In this document: one piece after another, positions 53,619-62,771 of the stretch
Numbering within the stretch: position 1 is the first letter of the stretch
Layout: every line of letters begins with the position of its first letter
Assembly (NCBI GenBank): GCA_964437365.1
Contig: CAYTGM010000002.1
Coordinates: 124,001-188,000, forward strand
Direction of reading: 5' to 3'
Length of the DNA: 64,000 nt
Source: CAYTGM01 sp964437365
Lineage (GTDB): Bacteria > Sumerlaeota > Sumerlaeia > SLMS01
Notes under the pieces: model-generated
The model's database searches: none
Told to the model about the DNA's origin: nothing
The model's input: the letters and a program-made list of their open reading frames with translations, nothing else
Program-made: the position numbers and the translations under genes

Positions 53619-54167
53619 ATGCATCGTCTTCTTGTTCTTCTGATTATTGCGTTCAGTGTTACATCCTGTGCCTCAAGGAAGGTACATCGCCTGACTGATC
53701 AAAAGTTTGAACCAACCCCTCAAAACCAGGAGGTGAAACTTTTCGTGAATGCTGTGCGACGTCCACATATCCAGCTTGCTTATATCGATAGTTTTTACGA
53801 TTCAGCAGACGATACAGAAGTCCTGAAGAGGCAGTTAGCCGATATTAGAAAGAAAGCAAGGAAGTTAGGTGCAGACGCTATCGTGAATGTTCGTCAGCTG
53901 AACAGCGAGGTCAGAGGATTCACCGTTGATGAGAGTGTCCCATTTAAATCTTATGAACAGGGTGAATACGAGCTCACTTTTGTGCGTGGAACAGCCGTGA
54001 AGTTTGTGGAGGAAAATGATGAAAGAATTCCTCAGGAAGAAATCGTGATGGAAGATGATGCGCCTGAGTCTGTTCCAACTGATTCTGGAATACCCACAAT
54101 TAAGACAGCGGATCCGAATGAAGGACAGACAACTCTTCCAAGAGGTCTGAATCCAAATCGTCGATGA
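53619..54167 (+). CDS. Small lipoprotein of unknown function
   Basis: 182 residues. Lipobox SVTSC (about residue 17). The compact domain (about 30-125) has RKKARKLGADAIVNVRQL, a pattern of small metal- or stress-associated envelope proteins in which the GADAIV strand is conserved. The tail (about 135-182) is acidic, then proline-rich, and probably unstructured. Convergent with the potassium channel gene. Confidence 0.75.
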   Translation: MHRLLVLLIIAFSVTSCASRKVHRLTDQKFEPTPQNQEVKLFVNAVRRPHIQLAYIDSFYDSADDTEVLKRQLADIRKKARKLGADAIVNVRQLNSEVRGFTVDESVPFKSYEQGEYELTFVRGTAVKFVEENDERIPQEEIVMEDDAPESVPTDSGIPTIKTADPNEGQTTLPRGLNPNRR

Positions 54168-54177
54168 CTGAATGCTT

Positions 54178-54996
54178 CTATTCGTGAAGCGAGTGACCAC
54201 AGAATTTACAGAAGATCGCGTCACTTTCGTGTCCTGATTTATTACACGATCGACAGACCTGAGTGCTGAGCTTCCGTTTTCTTGCCGCGCCAAGCTCTGT
54301 CGTTATAATACCTGTTGGTATAGCAATCACGGCATAGCCTAAGATCATGACCGCTGCGGAAATTGTCTGTCCCAGTACTGTTCCAGGTGTGATGTCTCCG
54401 TAGCCAACGGTTGTGAGCGTGACAATTGCCCAGTAAATACCTCGGGGGATGTTATCAAAACCATTTTCCGGCCCCTCAACAACATACATTAAAGCCCCCA
54501 TAATCAGAACGATCGAAAGAACTGTGAAGAGAAAGACCGTGATCTTCTCACGACTTCTTTTGAGGGCATCGAGTAAGACCATCTCTTCTCCGACGAATCG
54601 AGCAAGTTTGAGAACTCTAAAGACTCTGAGGAGTCTGAGCGCACGGAAAACAAGGAGTGCCTGTGCTCCCGGAAAGAACAAGCTCAGGTAACTTGGTAAA
54701 ATGGAAATCAAATCGATGATACCGAAGAAGCTGAAAACATAATTCTCAGGTTTCTTGACTGTATAGACACGAAGCAGATACTCTATTGTGAAGACAAAAG
54801 TGAAAAACCATTCCAGCGCTCGCAGTGAAGCACCATAGTTTGCTCGAACTGAGGCAACAGACTCAAGGCAGACTGCGAAAAGACTCCCGATGATAAAGAG
54901 AAAAAGCAGGAGGTCGAAGATCCGACCTTCACGAGTATCTGCTTCGAAAATAATCTCGTGTAGTCGAGCACGTTCTTTTTGGCTGAGCAGCTTCAT
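54178..54996 (-). CDS. Voltage-gated-type potassium channel with C-terminal zinc ribbon
   Basis: 272 residues. Six membrane segments; S4-like helix RALRLLRVFRVLKLAR, and selectivity filter TLTTVGYGD in the pore loop. The last 30 residues form a CxxC...CxxC zinc ribbon (CRSCNK, CKFCGHS), an unusual cap. The ORF could begin at TTG 54999, but ATG 54996 shares a base with the ispG stop (TGATG), which indicates the true start and translational coupling with ispG. Confidence 0.92.
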   Translation of the reverse strand: MKLLSQKERARLHEIIFEADTREGRIFDLLLFLFIIGSLFAVCLESVASVRANYGASLRALEWFFTFVFTIEYLLRVYTVKKPENYVFSFFGIIDLISILPSYLSLFFPGAQALLVFRALRLLRVFRVLKLARFVGEEMVLLDALKRSREKITVFLFTVLSIVLIMGALMYVVEGPENGFDNIPRGIYWAIVTLTTVGYGDITPGTVLGQTISAAVMILGYAVIAIPTGIITTELGAARKRKLSTQVCRSCNKSGHESDAIFCKFCGHSLHE

Positions 54997-56159
54997 CAAA
55001 GCTCTGATTCAGCAGTTTCGTTCATCGGTTTCGCATTCATCACCTGTTCAAAAATCGCCGGATCGATCTCTCCTTTGGGCCGACCTGCAGCGATCCACTT
55101 GTCAATTTCCTCAAAGAGGATATCGACCATTTCTTCTTCCTTACATCCTCGGACAACTTTGCCCAGCCTGTAGATTGCACCCTTGCCACGTCCTCCTGCG
55201 ATGCCGAAATCAGCAATCTGCCCCTCTCCTGGTCCGTTCACTGCACAACCCATCACGCTGACAGAAATATTCTCAGTCGGGTATTCACGGAGACGCTCTT
55301 CTACCGCGAGGGCAGCCCGCTCCAGTGCTATCTCTACGCGTCCGCAGCTGGGACAAGAAATCAGGTTCGGACCAGCTTCACGTTCCCCGACGTTTTGAAG
55401 CAGCTTCTGTCCGACAAAGACCTCTTCCTTTGAGTCGCCTGTTAAAGAGACTCTGATCGTGTCACAAAGGCCATCAAGCAGAAGTGGGCCGAAAGCCATC
55501 GCACTCTTAATTGTGCCTGTTCTTACCGTGCCTGCTTCCGTGAGTCCAACATGGAAGGGAACATCACTCTTATCCGCCATAAGGCGATAAGCGGCGACCG
55601 TAGTAATGACGTCGGACGCTTTCAGTGAAAGCTTAATCTGATCGTAACCACAATCCTCAATGAGGCGGATTTCGTCGAGTGCTGATTCAACCATGGCCTC
55701 CTCTGTCGAAATTTCACCTGCGAAGACTTTTTTTCGAAGATCCATACGCAGGCTTCCGTTATTTACCCCGATTCTAATCGGAACGTTCCGCTCTTTGCAG
55801 AGGGCGACGATTTCGGGAAGTTTATCTTTGCGAGCAAGGTTTCCTGGGTTAAGGCGGATTCCATCCACTCCAGCTTCCAGCACTCGAATGGCTAATCGGT
55901 AATCGAAGTGAATATCTGCGATGATCGGCAGGGGAGCTTCCTTCATGATATCGTCGAAAGCTTCAGCAGCTTTGATATCAGGGCAAGCCAGCCGAACGAT
56001 GTCTGCACCTGCATTTTCCAGATCACGAAGTTGAGACAGTGTTGCTTCCACATTCCTCGTGTCTGTTTTCGTCATTGTTTGGATACTGATCGGAGCTCCG
56101 CCTCCAATAGCAACATCTCTAACTTTAACCTGACGGGTCTTGCGTCTTTTTAAGCCCAT
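54996..56159 (-). CDS. ispG: (E)-4-hydroxy-3-methylbut-2-enyl-diphosphate synthase IspG
   Basis: Fe-S enzyme of the non-mevalonate isoprenoid pathway. 387 residues from ATG 56159, which has GAGGTG 9 bases upstream; a GTG at 56171 overlaps that site. TIM barrel start VAIGGGAPISIQTMTKTDT, and Fe-S ligands in ISCPSCGR and MGCAVNGPGE are complete. The short bacterial form without the insertion domain. The potassium channel follows with a one-base overlap, an odd partner. Confidence 0.96.
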   Translation of the reverse strand: MGLKRRKTRQVKVRDVAIGGGAPISIQTMTKTDTRNVEATLSQLRDLENAGADIVRLACPDIKAAEAFDDIMKEAPLPIIADIHFDYRLAIRVLEAGVDGIRLNPGNLARKDKLPEIVALCKERNVPIRIGVNNGSLRMDLRKKVFAGEISTEEAMVESALDEIRLIEDCGYDQIKLSLKASDVITTVAAYRLMADKSDVPFHVGLTEAGTVRTGTIKSAMAFGPLLLDGLCDTIRVSLTGDSKEEVFVGQKLLQNVGEREAGPNLISCPSCGRVEIALERAALAVEERLREYPTENISVSVMGCAVNGPGEGQIADFGIAGGRGKGAIYRLGKVVRGCKEEEMVDILFEEIDKWIAAGRPKGEIDPAIFEQVMNAKPMNETAESEL

Positions 56160-56257
56160 TGCTTGAGTCACCTCGCGTTTGTTCTCATCTTGCTAGTCAG
56201 TCAGCCGGTGTGATGCAAGGCAGATACCGAATCGAGCGAGGAACAAATCTACCAATT

Positions 56258-57616
56258 TTATGAAGCTTTAGATAAGGCTGTGAGGTCTGAGAATAGGTTT
56301 GGAAAATTGTAGGAATACTTGATTGAAGGGTGATAACGTGCAGCGGCTTCTCTTTCAAGACAACTCTTTCCACGAATGTTTGGTGCGAAGAGAAAGCAGT
56401 GCAGTGGAGCCGCGAGCCCATCCGTGGAGCAGCGCTTCGAGCGAAGTATCCTGTACCCGGCACGGTGAAAGGTCTCAAGCAGGCCTGTTCGAGTGTACTC
56501 TCTGTATGTACCAGAGTTTCGATACCAGGAGGGTTGCCTTTCCATGATACTCTTCGCGCTGATAAGGGGCGTTTCGATGTAAATGAGTCCAGCAGTATAC
56601 ATAAGTTTGTTTAAAGCTTTCAAGAAGCAGACATCATCTCTTTGCCAGCGTAGCATATCTCCCATCAATATCAGATGATAGCGTCTTTGACTTTGGAGAC
56701 CCGCTTTCTCTTTGGAGAATTGCGAGATATCTATCTGGTCAGTCTCGTATCCTATATGCTGGAGTGTTGTGTCCGGGCTCCATGTGTGAGAGGTCAGTTC
56801 GAGTGCTCTATAAGTATAGGCATCCTCGATTCGGCTTAGGCCCATTTTTTTTAGATTTGCAAGCCTTGTCTCTCCGTCTGCCCTGATAGGCTCTGAGTAT
56901 GTTCCAGGCGAAGCCCTGGTGTCGCTAAACAAGCCAGTCTTAATCACATTGCCTGTTTCAGGCTCTAATTCAATCTGGTGGGGGAATTGGAGCAGCCTTT
57001 GACGTGGGGAACCTTCTGGAGTTGATCTTAGCTTTTGAGAAACAAGTGCTTTCTTGATTGCTGACGTCTCAAATTCAGTCACATGGCTTTCAAGAAAACT
57101 CAGAACCCATGCACAGAATATATAGATAAAGTATCCAGGTAGGCTTGACGTTTGCACTGGCAATGATTTTTCTGCGACAGTAAGTCTATTTTGATAAATC
57201 CATGACTTGAATACTGTAGCAAAGCTATTCCAACTAAAGAGAACCGAGCTATTTGAGGACCGAATCAAATGTATAGAAAGATCATGCCGATCGGGCCTTG
57301 CAGGTCTGCCTGTCACCACATAGTGGTCTCGAAGATGTTTCCGAAAACGTTTAGTTGAAAGTAGTTCAGCCGTTGCCGCACCAGGTGAAAGATATACTCT
57401 GACTTCTGAATCTCGACGGAATATCTGATCCATGAAGTCCAGGGTCAACTCAGAGCTGTCTGAGCCTGCTATATATACTCGATTGCACCTTCTGGATAGT
57501 CGAAAGGGAGTGAGAATAGATTTTGATGACTTATCAGCGAGGTAGTAAACCGCCGCTAAGGCCTCCCCAAAGAGATAATGAAATTCGTTGAAATAAAGAT
57601 CCGCTAGATTCCTCAT
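56258..57616 (-). CDS. Unrecognised protein with a degenerate methyltransferase-like C-terminal half
   Basis: 452 residues. The N-terminal half (about 1-200) is helical with a hydrophobic segment near 165-185 and no domain I recognise. The C-terminal half has the order of a class I SAM methyltransferase: RALELTSHTWSPD in the place of motif I, QIDISQ in the place of the acidic loop, YHLILMGDMLRWQRDD, AGLIYIETP, then EYTRTGLLETFHRAGYRI. The glycine-rich SAM loop is lost, so activity is doubtful. It lies 125 bases downstream of plsX, with AT-richer composition. Confidence 0.65.
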   Translation of the reverse strand: MRNLADLYFNEFHYLFGEALAAVYYLADKSSKSILTPFRLSRRCNRVYIAGSDSSELTLDFMDQIFRRDSEVRVYLSPGAATAELLSTKRFRKHLRDHYVVTGRPARPDRHDLSIHLIRSSNSSVLFSWNSFATVFKSWIYQNRLTVAEKSLPVQTSSLPGYFIYIFCAWVLSFLESHVTEFETSAIKKALVSQKLRSTPEGSPRQRLLQFPHQIELEPETGNVIKTGLFSDTRASPGTYSEPIRADGETRLANLKKMGLSRIEDAYTYRALELTSHTWSPDTTLQHIGYETDQIDISQFSKEKAGLQSQRRYHLILMGDMLRWQRDDVCFLKALNKLMYTAGLIYIETPLISAKSIMERQPSWYRNSGTYREYTRTGLLETFHRAGYRILRSKRCSTDGLAAPLHCFLFAPNIRGKSCLEREAAARYHPSIKYSYNFPNLFSDLTALSKAS

Positions 57617-57741
57617 GACTCTCCCCTTTCCTCATAATAGATGGCTGAGTTCCCATTGCTCGCCAAGCTATGTATTATTGAGAGTATTGGGCAAATCTAT
57701 AGATCTGTCACTACAATCTTATCTCTTCGTATCACTACGGT

Positions 57742-58818
57742 TCAGGATGAATCGGTACCGCTAATTTCAGGTGGTTTCGTTCCCATGACGACTTCATGTG
57801 AGATCCCTTCTTTTTCCATCCTGTCGTGATACTTCTGGAGATCTTCATCAAGTTTTACAACAAGTTTTCTAGAAACCGATTCGGCAGCAACTCTCAATGC
57901 ATTCATGATCGCTTTCGCGTTTGAAGATCCGTGGCTGATAATAGCAACTCCATTGACGCCCAGAAGTGGCGCCCCCCCGGTTTCATCGTAATCAGTGCGT
58001 TTCTTGACCGCCTTAACCGCAGGTATCATCATCGCACCACCGACCATGGTTGGGATGCTCTTCTTAGCCTCTCGCTTCAAAAGTTCGGTGATGGTCTTGG
58101 CCAATGCTTCCGAAGTCTTGAGCACAATATTCCCAACGAAACCATCACAGACAATCACATCGAAATCCCCGGTAAAGATATCCCGGCCTTCAGCATTCCC
58201 CAGAAAATTCAATCCTGTTTTCTTCAGAAGCTGATGTGCGCCCAGGACAAGTTCATTCCCTTTCGTTTCTTCTTCACCGATGGAGAGTAAACCAACGCGC
58301 GGGTTCACTCTTCCAAGGACCTCGCGGGCATACGTGGAGCCCATAATCGCAAAGTTCACCAATTGATGAGGGCGTGCATCTACGACTGCTCCAGAATCTA
58401 TAATGACGACTCTATCCCCGAGCGTCGGAAGCAGGGTAGCGATTGCTGGCTTTTTGATATTTGGAAGATTTCGCCACTTTGTCTGAGCATGGATCAGAAA
58501 GGCACCTGTATTTGACGGTGAGACTACCGCTGAGGCCTCGCCGTCCTTAACGAGTTTCACGGCAACGGCCAGAGAGCTCTTCCTCTTTCTCAAAGAAGCG
58601 CTTGGCGTATCTTCCATGGTGACCACATCCTCAGCATGAACGATACTGATTCTAGGGTCTTTTCTATCCTTTTGCTTGGTTGAGAGAAGCCTCTTCAGGT
58701 TTCGCTCATTCCCAACAAGAACGACCTCGATATTAAACCTCTGGCAGGCAGCAAGTGCTCCCTCCACACAGGGTCTGGGCCCCAGGTCTCCGCCCATGCA
58801 GTCTAGTGCAACACGCAT
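57742..58818 (-). CDS. plsX: Phosphate acyltransferase PlsX
   Basis: Makes acyl-phosphate from acyl-ACP for phospholipid synthesis. 358 residues: MRVALDCMGGDLGP start, HAEDVVTMEDTPSASLRKRKS's core motif, SPSNTGAFL, LLSIGEEETKGNEL, DVIVCDGFVGNIVLKTSEA and GGAPLLGVNG. All PlsX blocks present. It follows rpmF by 100 bases in the classic rpmF-plsX order. Confidence 0.96.
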   Translation of the reverse strand: MRVALDCMGGDLGPRPCVEGALAACQRFNIEVVLVGNERNLKRLLSTKQKDRKDPRISIVHAEDVVTMEDTPSASLRKRKSSLAVAVKLVKDGEASAVVSPSNTGAFLIHAQTKWRNLPNIKKPAIATLLPTLGDRVVIIDSGAVVDARPHQLVNFAIMGSTYAREVLGRVNPRVGLLSIGEEETKGNELVLGAHQLLKKTGLNFLGNAEGRDIFTGDFDVIVCDGFVGNIVLKTSEALAKTITELLKREAKKSIPTMVGGAMMIPAVKAVKKRTDYDETGGAPLLGVNGVAIISHGSSNAKAIMNALRVAAESVSRKLVVKLDEDLQKYHDRMEKEGISHEVVMGTKPPEISGTDSS

Positions 58819-58918
58819 TCGTTGATTTGATTCCTTTGGCGTAAAAATGATTCAGCCGCAAAGACACTGGAGAGCGTCTTCGCGGCAATCGCTAGGAACA
58901 AGGAAAAACCGGTGCTGT

Positions 58919-59104
58919 TTACGCCAAAGATTCTGGCGAAACGACTGCTTTACCTTTGTAACTCCCGCACTTAAGACAGATGCGGTGAGGAATTTTAGGT
59001 GCACCACACTGATCGCAACTAATGGTCTGCTTTGCCCGCAATTTCTTATGGGCGCGGTCTTTACCTTGTCGTGATCTGCAGTGTCGTCTTCGAGGTACTG
59101 GCAT
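58919..59104 (-). CDS. rpmF: 50S ribosomal protein bL32
   Basis: 61 residues, MPVPRRRHCRSRQGKDRAHK start. CDQCG...CLKCGSYKG is the zinc-binding (C-plus) form. It precedes plsX as in many bacteria, coupling ribosome and lipid synthesis. Confidence 0.96.
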   Translation of the reverse strand: MPVPRRRHCRSRQGKDRAHKKLRAKQTISCDQCGAPKIPHRICLKCGSYKGKAVVSPESLA

Positions 59105-59187
59105 GGAAAATCCTCCGATTCAAGAGCGCGAGAGAGTCACAAGAGACTGTACCCCGCGTCAAGCCAGAAAATGAGTAAATTCGTACT

Positions 59188-59898
59188 TTAGGTTTTTTCT
59201 ATTTCCTGAGGACCTTTTGAATCTCTCAAAAGGTCCCTTTTATGGGCTTTCACGAGCCGCCTTCTCAATCTTTGCATTAATGTGTTAAGGCGATTTCTGC
59301 GTTCGACCGCTGAGCCTTCCCACCGCCCAGTTACCCTGATCGGTTTGAAATACCTCACCCGAAAAGGAATGAATAACTTCGGAAAACGGCGCCACCTCGG
59401 GAAGGCTCTTAACGTCCCTGAAATATAGGCGGGAATGATTGGAGCCCCACTTTGAAGAGCGAGGCGACCAACTCCGTTCAGCAGTGGAAGGATTTCGCTC
59501 CCATCACCTCTCTGCCCTTCGGGATAAATACAGATCACTTCACCATGCTCCAGAAGGGTTTTCATCAGCCGATAGGTATGGCGGTCGAATTCGTGTCCAC
59601 CGGCCACAGGGATGGCACCCAGGGACTTCAGGTACCACGCGATGAGAGGATTCGTGTAAAGTCCCCGCCAGGCGAAGAAATACACACGTCGCTTAACGGC
59701 GAATGCCGTAGCTGGGGGATCAAAATAACTGACGTGATTAGGGGCGATGATGGCTGGCCCTGACGAGGGGATGTTCTTAAGTCCTTTCGCACGGAAAAAG
59801 TAAAAGAACAAGAGTACAAACCCCCCTGCCAATTTCGTGAGGAACATCACAACTTGCGAGTAATCATTTTCGGGAGAGGTCTCTGCGGAATTCTTCAC
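59188..59898 (-). CDS. 1-acyl-sn-glycerol-3-phosphate acyltransferase (PlsC family)
   Basis: Adds the second acyl chain in phosphatidic acid synthesis. 236 residues: one membrane segment (about 20-38), catalytic motif NHVSYFDP, and YPEGQRGDGSE. It lies 10 bases downstream of the dehydrogenase gene and 83 upstream of rpmF-plsX, so a lipid-synthesis group. Lysophospholipid acyltransferases with other substrates share these motifs. Confidence 0.9.
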   Translation of the reverse strand: MKNSAETSPENDYSQVVMFLTKLAGGFVLLFFYFFRAKGLKNIPSSGPAIIAPNHVSYFDPPATAFAVKRRVYFFAWRGLYTNPLIAWYLKSLGAIPVAGGHEFDRHTYRLMKTLLEHGEVICIYPEGQRGDGSEILPLLNGVGRLALQSGAPIIPAYISGTLRAFPRWRRFPKLFIPFRVRYFKPIRVTGRWEGSAVERRNRLNTLMQRLRRRLVKAHKRDLLRDSKGPQEIEKT

Positions 59899-59908
59899 TG
59901 GGTGAGCG

Positions 59909-60901
59909 TTAAACTTTCAACTGCTGATAGACATTATCAACGAGCTCTGCACTCTTGAAGAATGCTTCCTCTTCCGAACTTGAGAGCTCGATCTCAATAG
60001 GAGCCTGGGCTCCTTCTCGCGTAATCAGAGAAGGAAGGGACAAGCATAAGTCATCAAAGCCATAGGCTCCTGAAAGTGCGCGAGAAACTGTCAGCAGCCT
60101 TGATTGATCATAGTGAATAGCTTCATAAACTCGCAACATTGAGAATCCGATCGCAAAGCTCGTCGCCCCTTTGCGTTCAATAATCTGGTAAGCGGCTCTC
60201 TTAACACCATTCGTGATATTCTCCCTGTCTTTGCTAGACATAACCTGTCCCGTCTTTTCTGAGTATTCCTGAATCGTATGTACACCTACCGAGGCGCGCG
60301 ACCAGACAAGAACCTCTGAATCACCATGTTCGCCTATGACTTTTGCCTGTATATTTCTAGGATCAATCTTAAAGTAATTCGCCAGAAGTAATGAGAATCT
60401 CGCTGAATCCAGAGTCGTACCTGTGCCGAAAACGCGCTCACGAGGGAGACCTGACAGATTTAAGGCCAGTCTGGTCATCACATCGACAGGGTTCGTAATG
60501 ATGACATAGATAGCGCGAGGATTGATTTCTGAGAGCTTCGGAAACAGGGTGTGAAAGATATCTGCATTCCGATGAACAAGCTCAATCCTTGTTTGTCCGG
60601 GCGTCTGAGCCGCGCCTGCCGTGATGACAATAATATCGCAATCCCTGGCGTCTTCAAGTTCACCTGTCCGCATTTTGATTGGACGACCGTAAGGTAAGCA
60701 GTGGGAAAGATCCATGAGCTCTCCCTCTGCTTTTGCACTGTCAATATCAATGAAGACAATCTCCCCGACCCGTCCCTCATGAACCAGCGCATAGGCAAAG
60801 GCAGACCCTACAGCACCCATGCCGATGATCGCAACTCTCTGAGCACCTCTGGGCGTTCTGAGTTGAAAAGCCATTTCTCGGGTCAGGTCAGGTTGTGACA
60901 A
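59909..60901 (-). CDS. ldh: L-lactate dehydrogenase
   Basis: Reduces pyruvate to L-lactate with NADH. 330 residues from TTG 60901: NAD loop VAIIGMGAVGSAFAY, specificity loop GAAQTPGQTR (Gln in the Q102 position, which favours lactate over malate), ITNPVDVMT, and catalytic His in GEHGDSE. The frame reaches GTG 60907, but GGAGG lies 7 bases before TTG 60901, so the TTG fits best; ATG 60868-60874 is less well placed. It lies 21 bases downstream of trpA. Confidence 0.92.
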   Translation of the reverse strand: MSQPDLTREMAFQLRTPRGAQRVAIIGMGAVGSAFAYALVHEGRVGEIVFIDIDSAKAEGELMDLSHCLPYGRPIKMRTGELEDARDCDIIVITAGAAQTPGQTRIELVHRNADIFHTLFPKLSEINPRAIYVIITNPVDVMTRLALNLSGLPRERVFGTGTTLDSARFSLLLANYFKIDPRNIQAKVIGEHGDSEVLVWSRASVGVHTIQEYSEKTGQVMSSKDRENITNGVKRAAYQIIERKGATSFAIGFSMLRVYEAIHYDQSRLLTVSRALSGAYGFDDLCLSLPSLITREGAQAPIEIELSSSEEEAFFKSAELVDNVYQQLKV

Positions 60902-60922
60902 GGTCACGCCTCCCCAGTTGAT

Positions 60923-61756
60923 TTACTTTTGATGGAGCTCCGTTGCCAGGCTTTGTATATAGGTAGCGACTTCTGATTTGACGTCCCGGCCTTCCTGATT
61001 GGATGTTTCTATTAATTTTACCAGAGAACTTCCAACAACGACGGCATCTGCTCCAGCATCTACTGCGGCGCGTACATGTTTCGGTTCGCTGATTCCAAAT
61101 CCTAACGCTACGGGCAGAGATGAGGCATCGTGCAACTTCTTGATGTAGCCCTCTGTTGAACTTGCAAGTCCACTCAGCTGGCCTGTGGTGCCCTTCATTG
61201 AGATCGCATAGACAAAACCACTTGAGCGCTCGCCAATGCTTTTCAATCTCTGAGGGCTGGAGGTTGGAGCTGCCAGTGTAATCAGGTGCAGGTTTTTCTT
61301 CTTCAGGATCTCTCGGAACTCGTCCGCTTCATCAAAAGGAAGGTCTGCGGCTAATATGCCGTCTGCTCCGGCTTTTCTTGCCATTTCTGCTGATTCTTCA
61401 AGTCCGCGAGCCAGATAGGGGTTATATGCACCGAAGAGTATGACAGGGATGTCTGAGGTCTTGCGAAAGCCTTCCAGTAGCTCAAGAGATCCTGGAAAGG
61501 ACATGCCCTCATGCAGAGCGACGGTTGATGATTGCTGGATAATCGGTCCATCAGCGATGGGGTCACTGAATGGAACTCCAAGCTCCAGTAAATCACAGCC
61601 TGAGTCGCTGATAACACTCAACACATCCTGAGAAATCTTTCTGTTCGGGAAACCAGCGGTCAGATAAAGGATCAGTGCTGCCCGGTTTTCTGATCTGCAC
61701 GCTGCAAAGAGATTGTCGACTCTGTTCTGTATATCGGTCACAGCACCTAAGGACAT
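60923..61756 (-). CDS. trpA: Tryptophan synthase alpha chain
   Basis: Cleaves indole-3-glycerol phosphate to indole and G3P; the beta chain gene is not in the window. 277 residues: catalytic Glu and Asp in LLELGVPFSDPIADGP, LYLTAGFPN, ILAADLPFDEA and VALGFGIS. Directly follows the stop of the secreted repeat protein without a gap. Isolated from other trp genes except trpF, 53 kb away. Confidence 0.95.
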   Translation of the reverse strand: MSLGAVTDIQNRVDNLFAACRSENRAALILYLTAGFPNRKISQDVLSVISDSGCDLLELGVPFSDPIADGPIIQQSSTVALHEGMSFPGSLELLEGFRKTSDIPVILFGAYNPYLARGLEESAEMARKAGADGILAADLPFDEADEFREILKKKNLHLITLAAPTSSPQRLKSIGERSSGFVYAISMKGTTGQLSGLASSTEGYIKKLHDASSLPVALGFGISEPKHVRAAVDAGADAVVVGSSLVKLIETSNQEGRDVKSEVATYIQSLATELHQK

Positions 61757-62662
61757 TTACTTACCACCTGCAAACGGGTTCACACCTGGGTCGCCACCGG
61801 CTGCTGGAGGTGGGCCAAACCCAGCCGGCCCTGAGGCAAACGGATCAGGTCCCTGCGCAGCAAATGGGTCTTGAAAGCCCTGTCCTGGAGCTCCCTGGTT
61901 TGGCTGTGGAGGAGGTGGCAGGAAAGGCTCCGTAAATTCTCCTGGCAGGGGAGCAAAAGGATCTTCGAGGAGAAGAGCTTCATCCTCCTCATCTTCGCTT
62001 CCAGTCCCTGTTAAGCTTTCTGCGATTTCCAGGGCAGAAGTATTTTCGCCTCTAAGCAGAAAGTAGGTCGCAGGGTCCAGTGGGTCTAAATCATCGGCTC
62101 GCTCGTCGAATCCCGCTGCTTCTCTTCTCTGGTCAGCAACCAACTGGACTACAGGTAGAGCGGATTCAAACCTTGCTGCATCTCTTTCGCCAAGGGTCGG
62201 TGCCAGAGCTTGCAGAGCTTCCAGTTCATTTTCAAGACGACGTCTTTCCTCAGTATCTAAATCAGTGATCGTCTGCAACCTGTTGAGCGCACTCTCAGCT
62301 ATTTCAACATACGGCTCCGAGGTTCTCCAGTCTGGTGACGTCCAAGTCATCCCCAAGGGATCACCGTACGAGGAAGCACTGTAATAGGTGCCAGCCAGGC
62401 TACGTGCACGTGTTGCAGTGAGGAATTGAAGGTCGACATGGGATGGAGCTCTCTCTGCCGCTTCTGACAAGAGCTGTACAGCCTCTTCATAATTCACGTG
62501 GTCGAGCTGTTCAACTGCATCAGCGTAATATGGGCGAGCGTCAGCATTCAGCGCTGAAGCCGACTCCTCTGAAAGGACAACTGTCCAATCGAGCGCTGCT
62601 GCCTGTTGGATTACCAGACCGCTCATGGCAAAAAGGCTTAGAAGTTTAAATGATCGCTTCAT
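61757..62662 (-). CDS. Secreted repeat protein with Pro/Gly-rich tail
   Basis: 301 residues from ATG 62662 (the upstream ATG at 62680 would lengthen the n-region only). Signal peptide MKRSFKLLSLFAMSGLVI, cleavage near AAA. A TPR-like helical pair (about 45-80, NYEEAVQLLSEAAERAPSHVD) is followed by helices and, from about 215, a Pro/Gly/Phe-rich low-complexity tail with PFA and PFAxGP-type repeats (GPDPFASGPAGFGPP). Unknown function; probably periplasmic. Confidence 0.75.
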   Translation of the reverse strand: MKRSFKLLSLFAMSGLVIQQAAALDWTVVLSEESASALNADARPYYADAVEQLDHVNYEEAVQLLSEAAERAPSHVDLQFLTATRARSLAGTYYSASSYGDPLGMTWTSPDWRTSEPYVEIAESALNRLQTITDLDTEERRRLENELEALQALAPTLGERDAARFESALPVVQLVADQRREAAGFDERADDLDPLDPATYFLLRGENTSALEIAESLTGTGSEDEEDEALLLEDPFAPLPGEFTEPFLPPPPQPNQGAPGQGFQDPFAAQGPDPFASGPAGFGPPPAAGGDPGVNPFAGGK

Positions 62663-62771
62663 ATGAAAGCTTATCTCCATCCTGAGTTGAGGGAGAATCT
62701 CTCACGAAAGCAGGCTGACTCAAGAGAAAGATACCTTGAACCTACCTTCCCGGGCCAGAAATTGACTGGAT

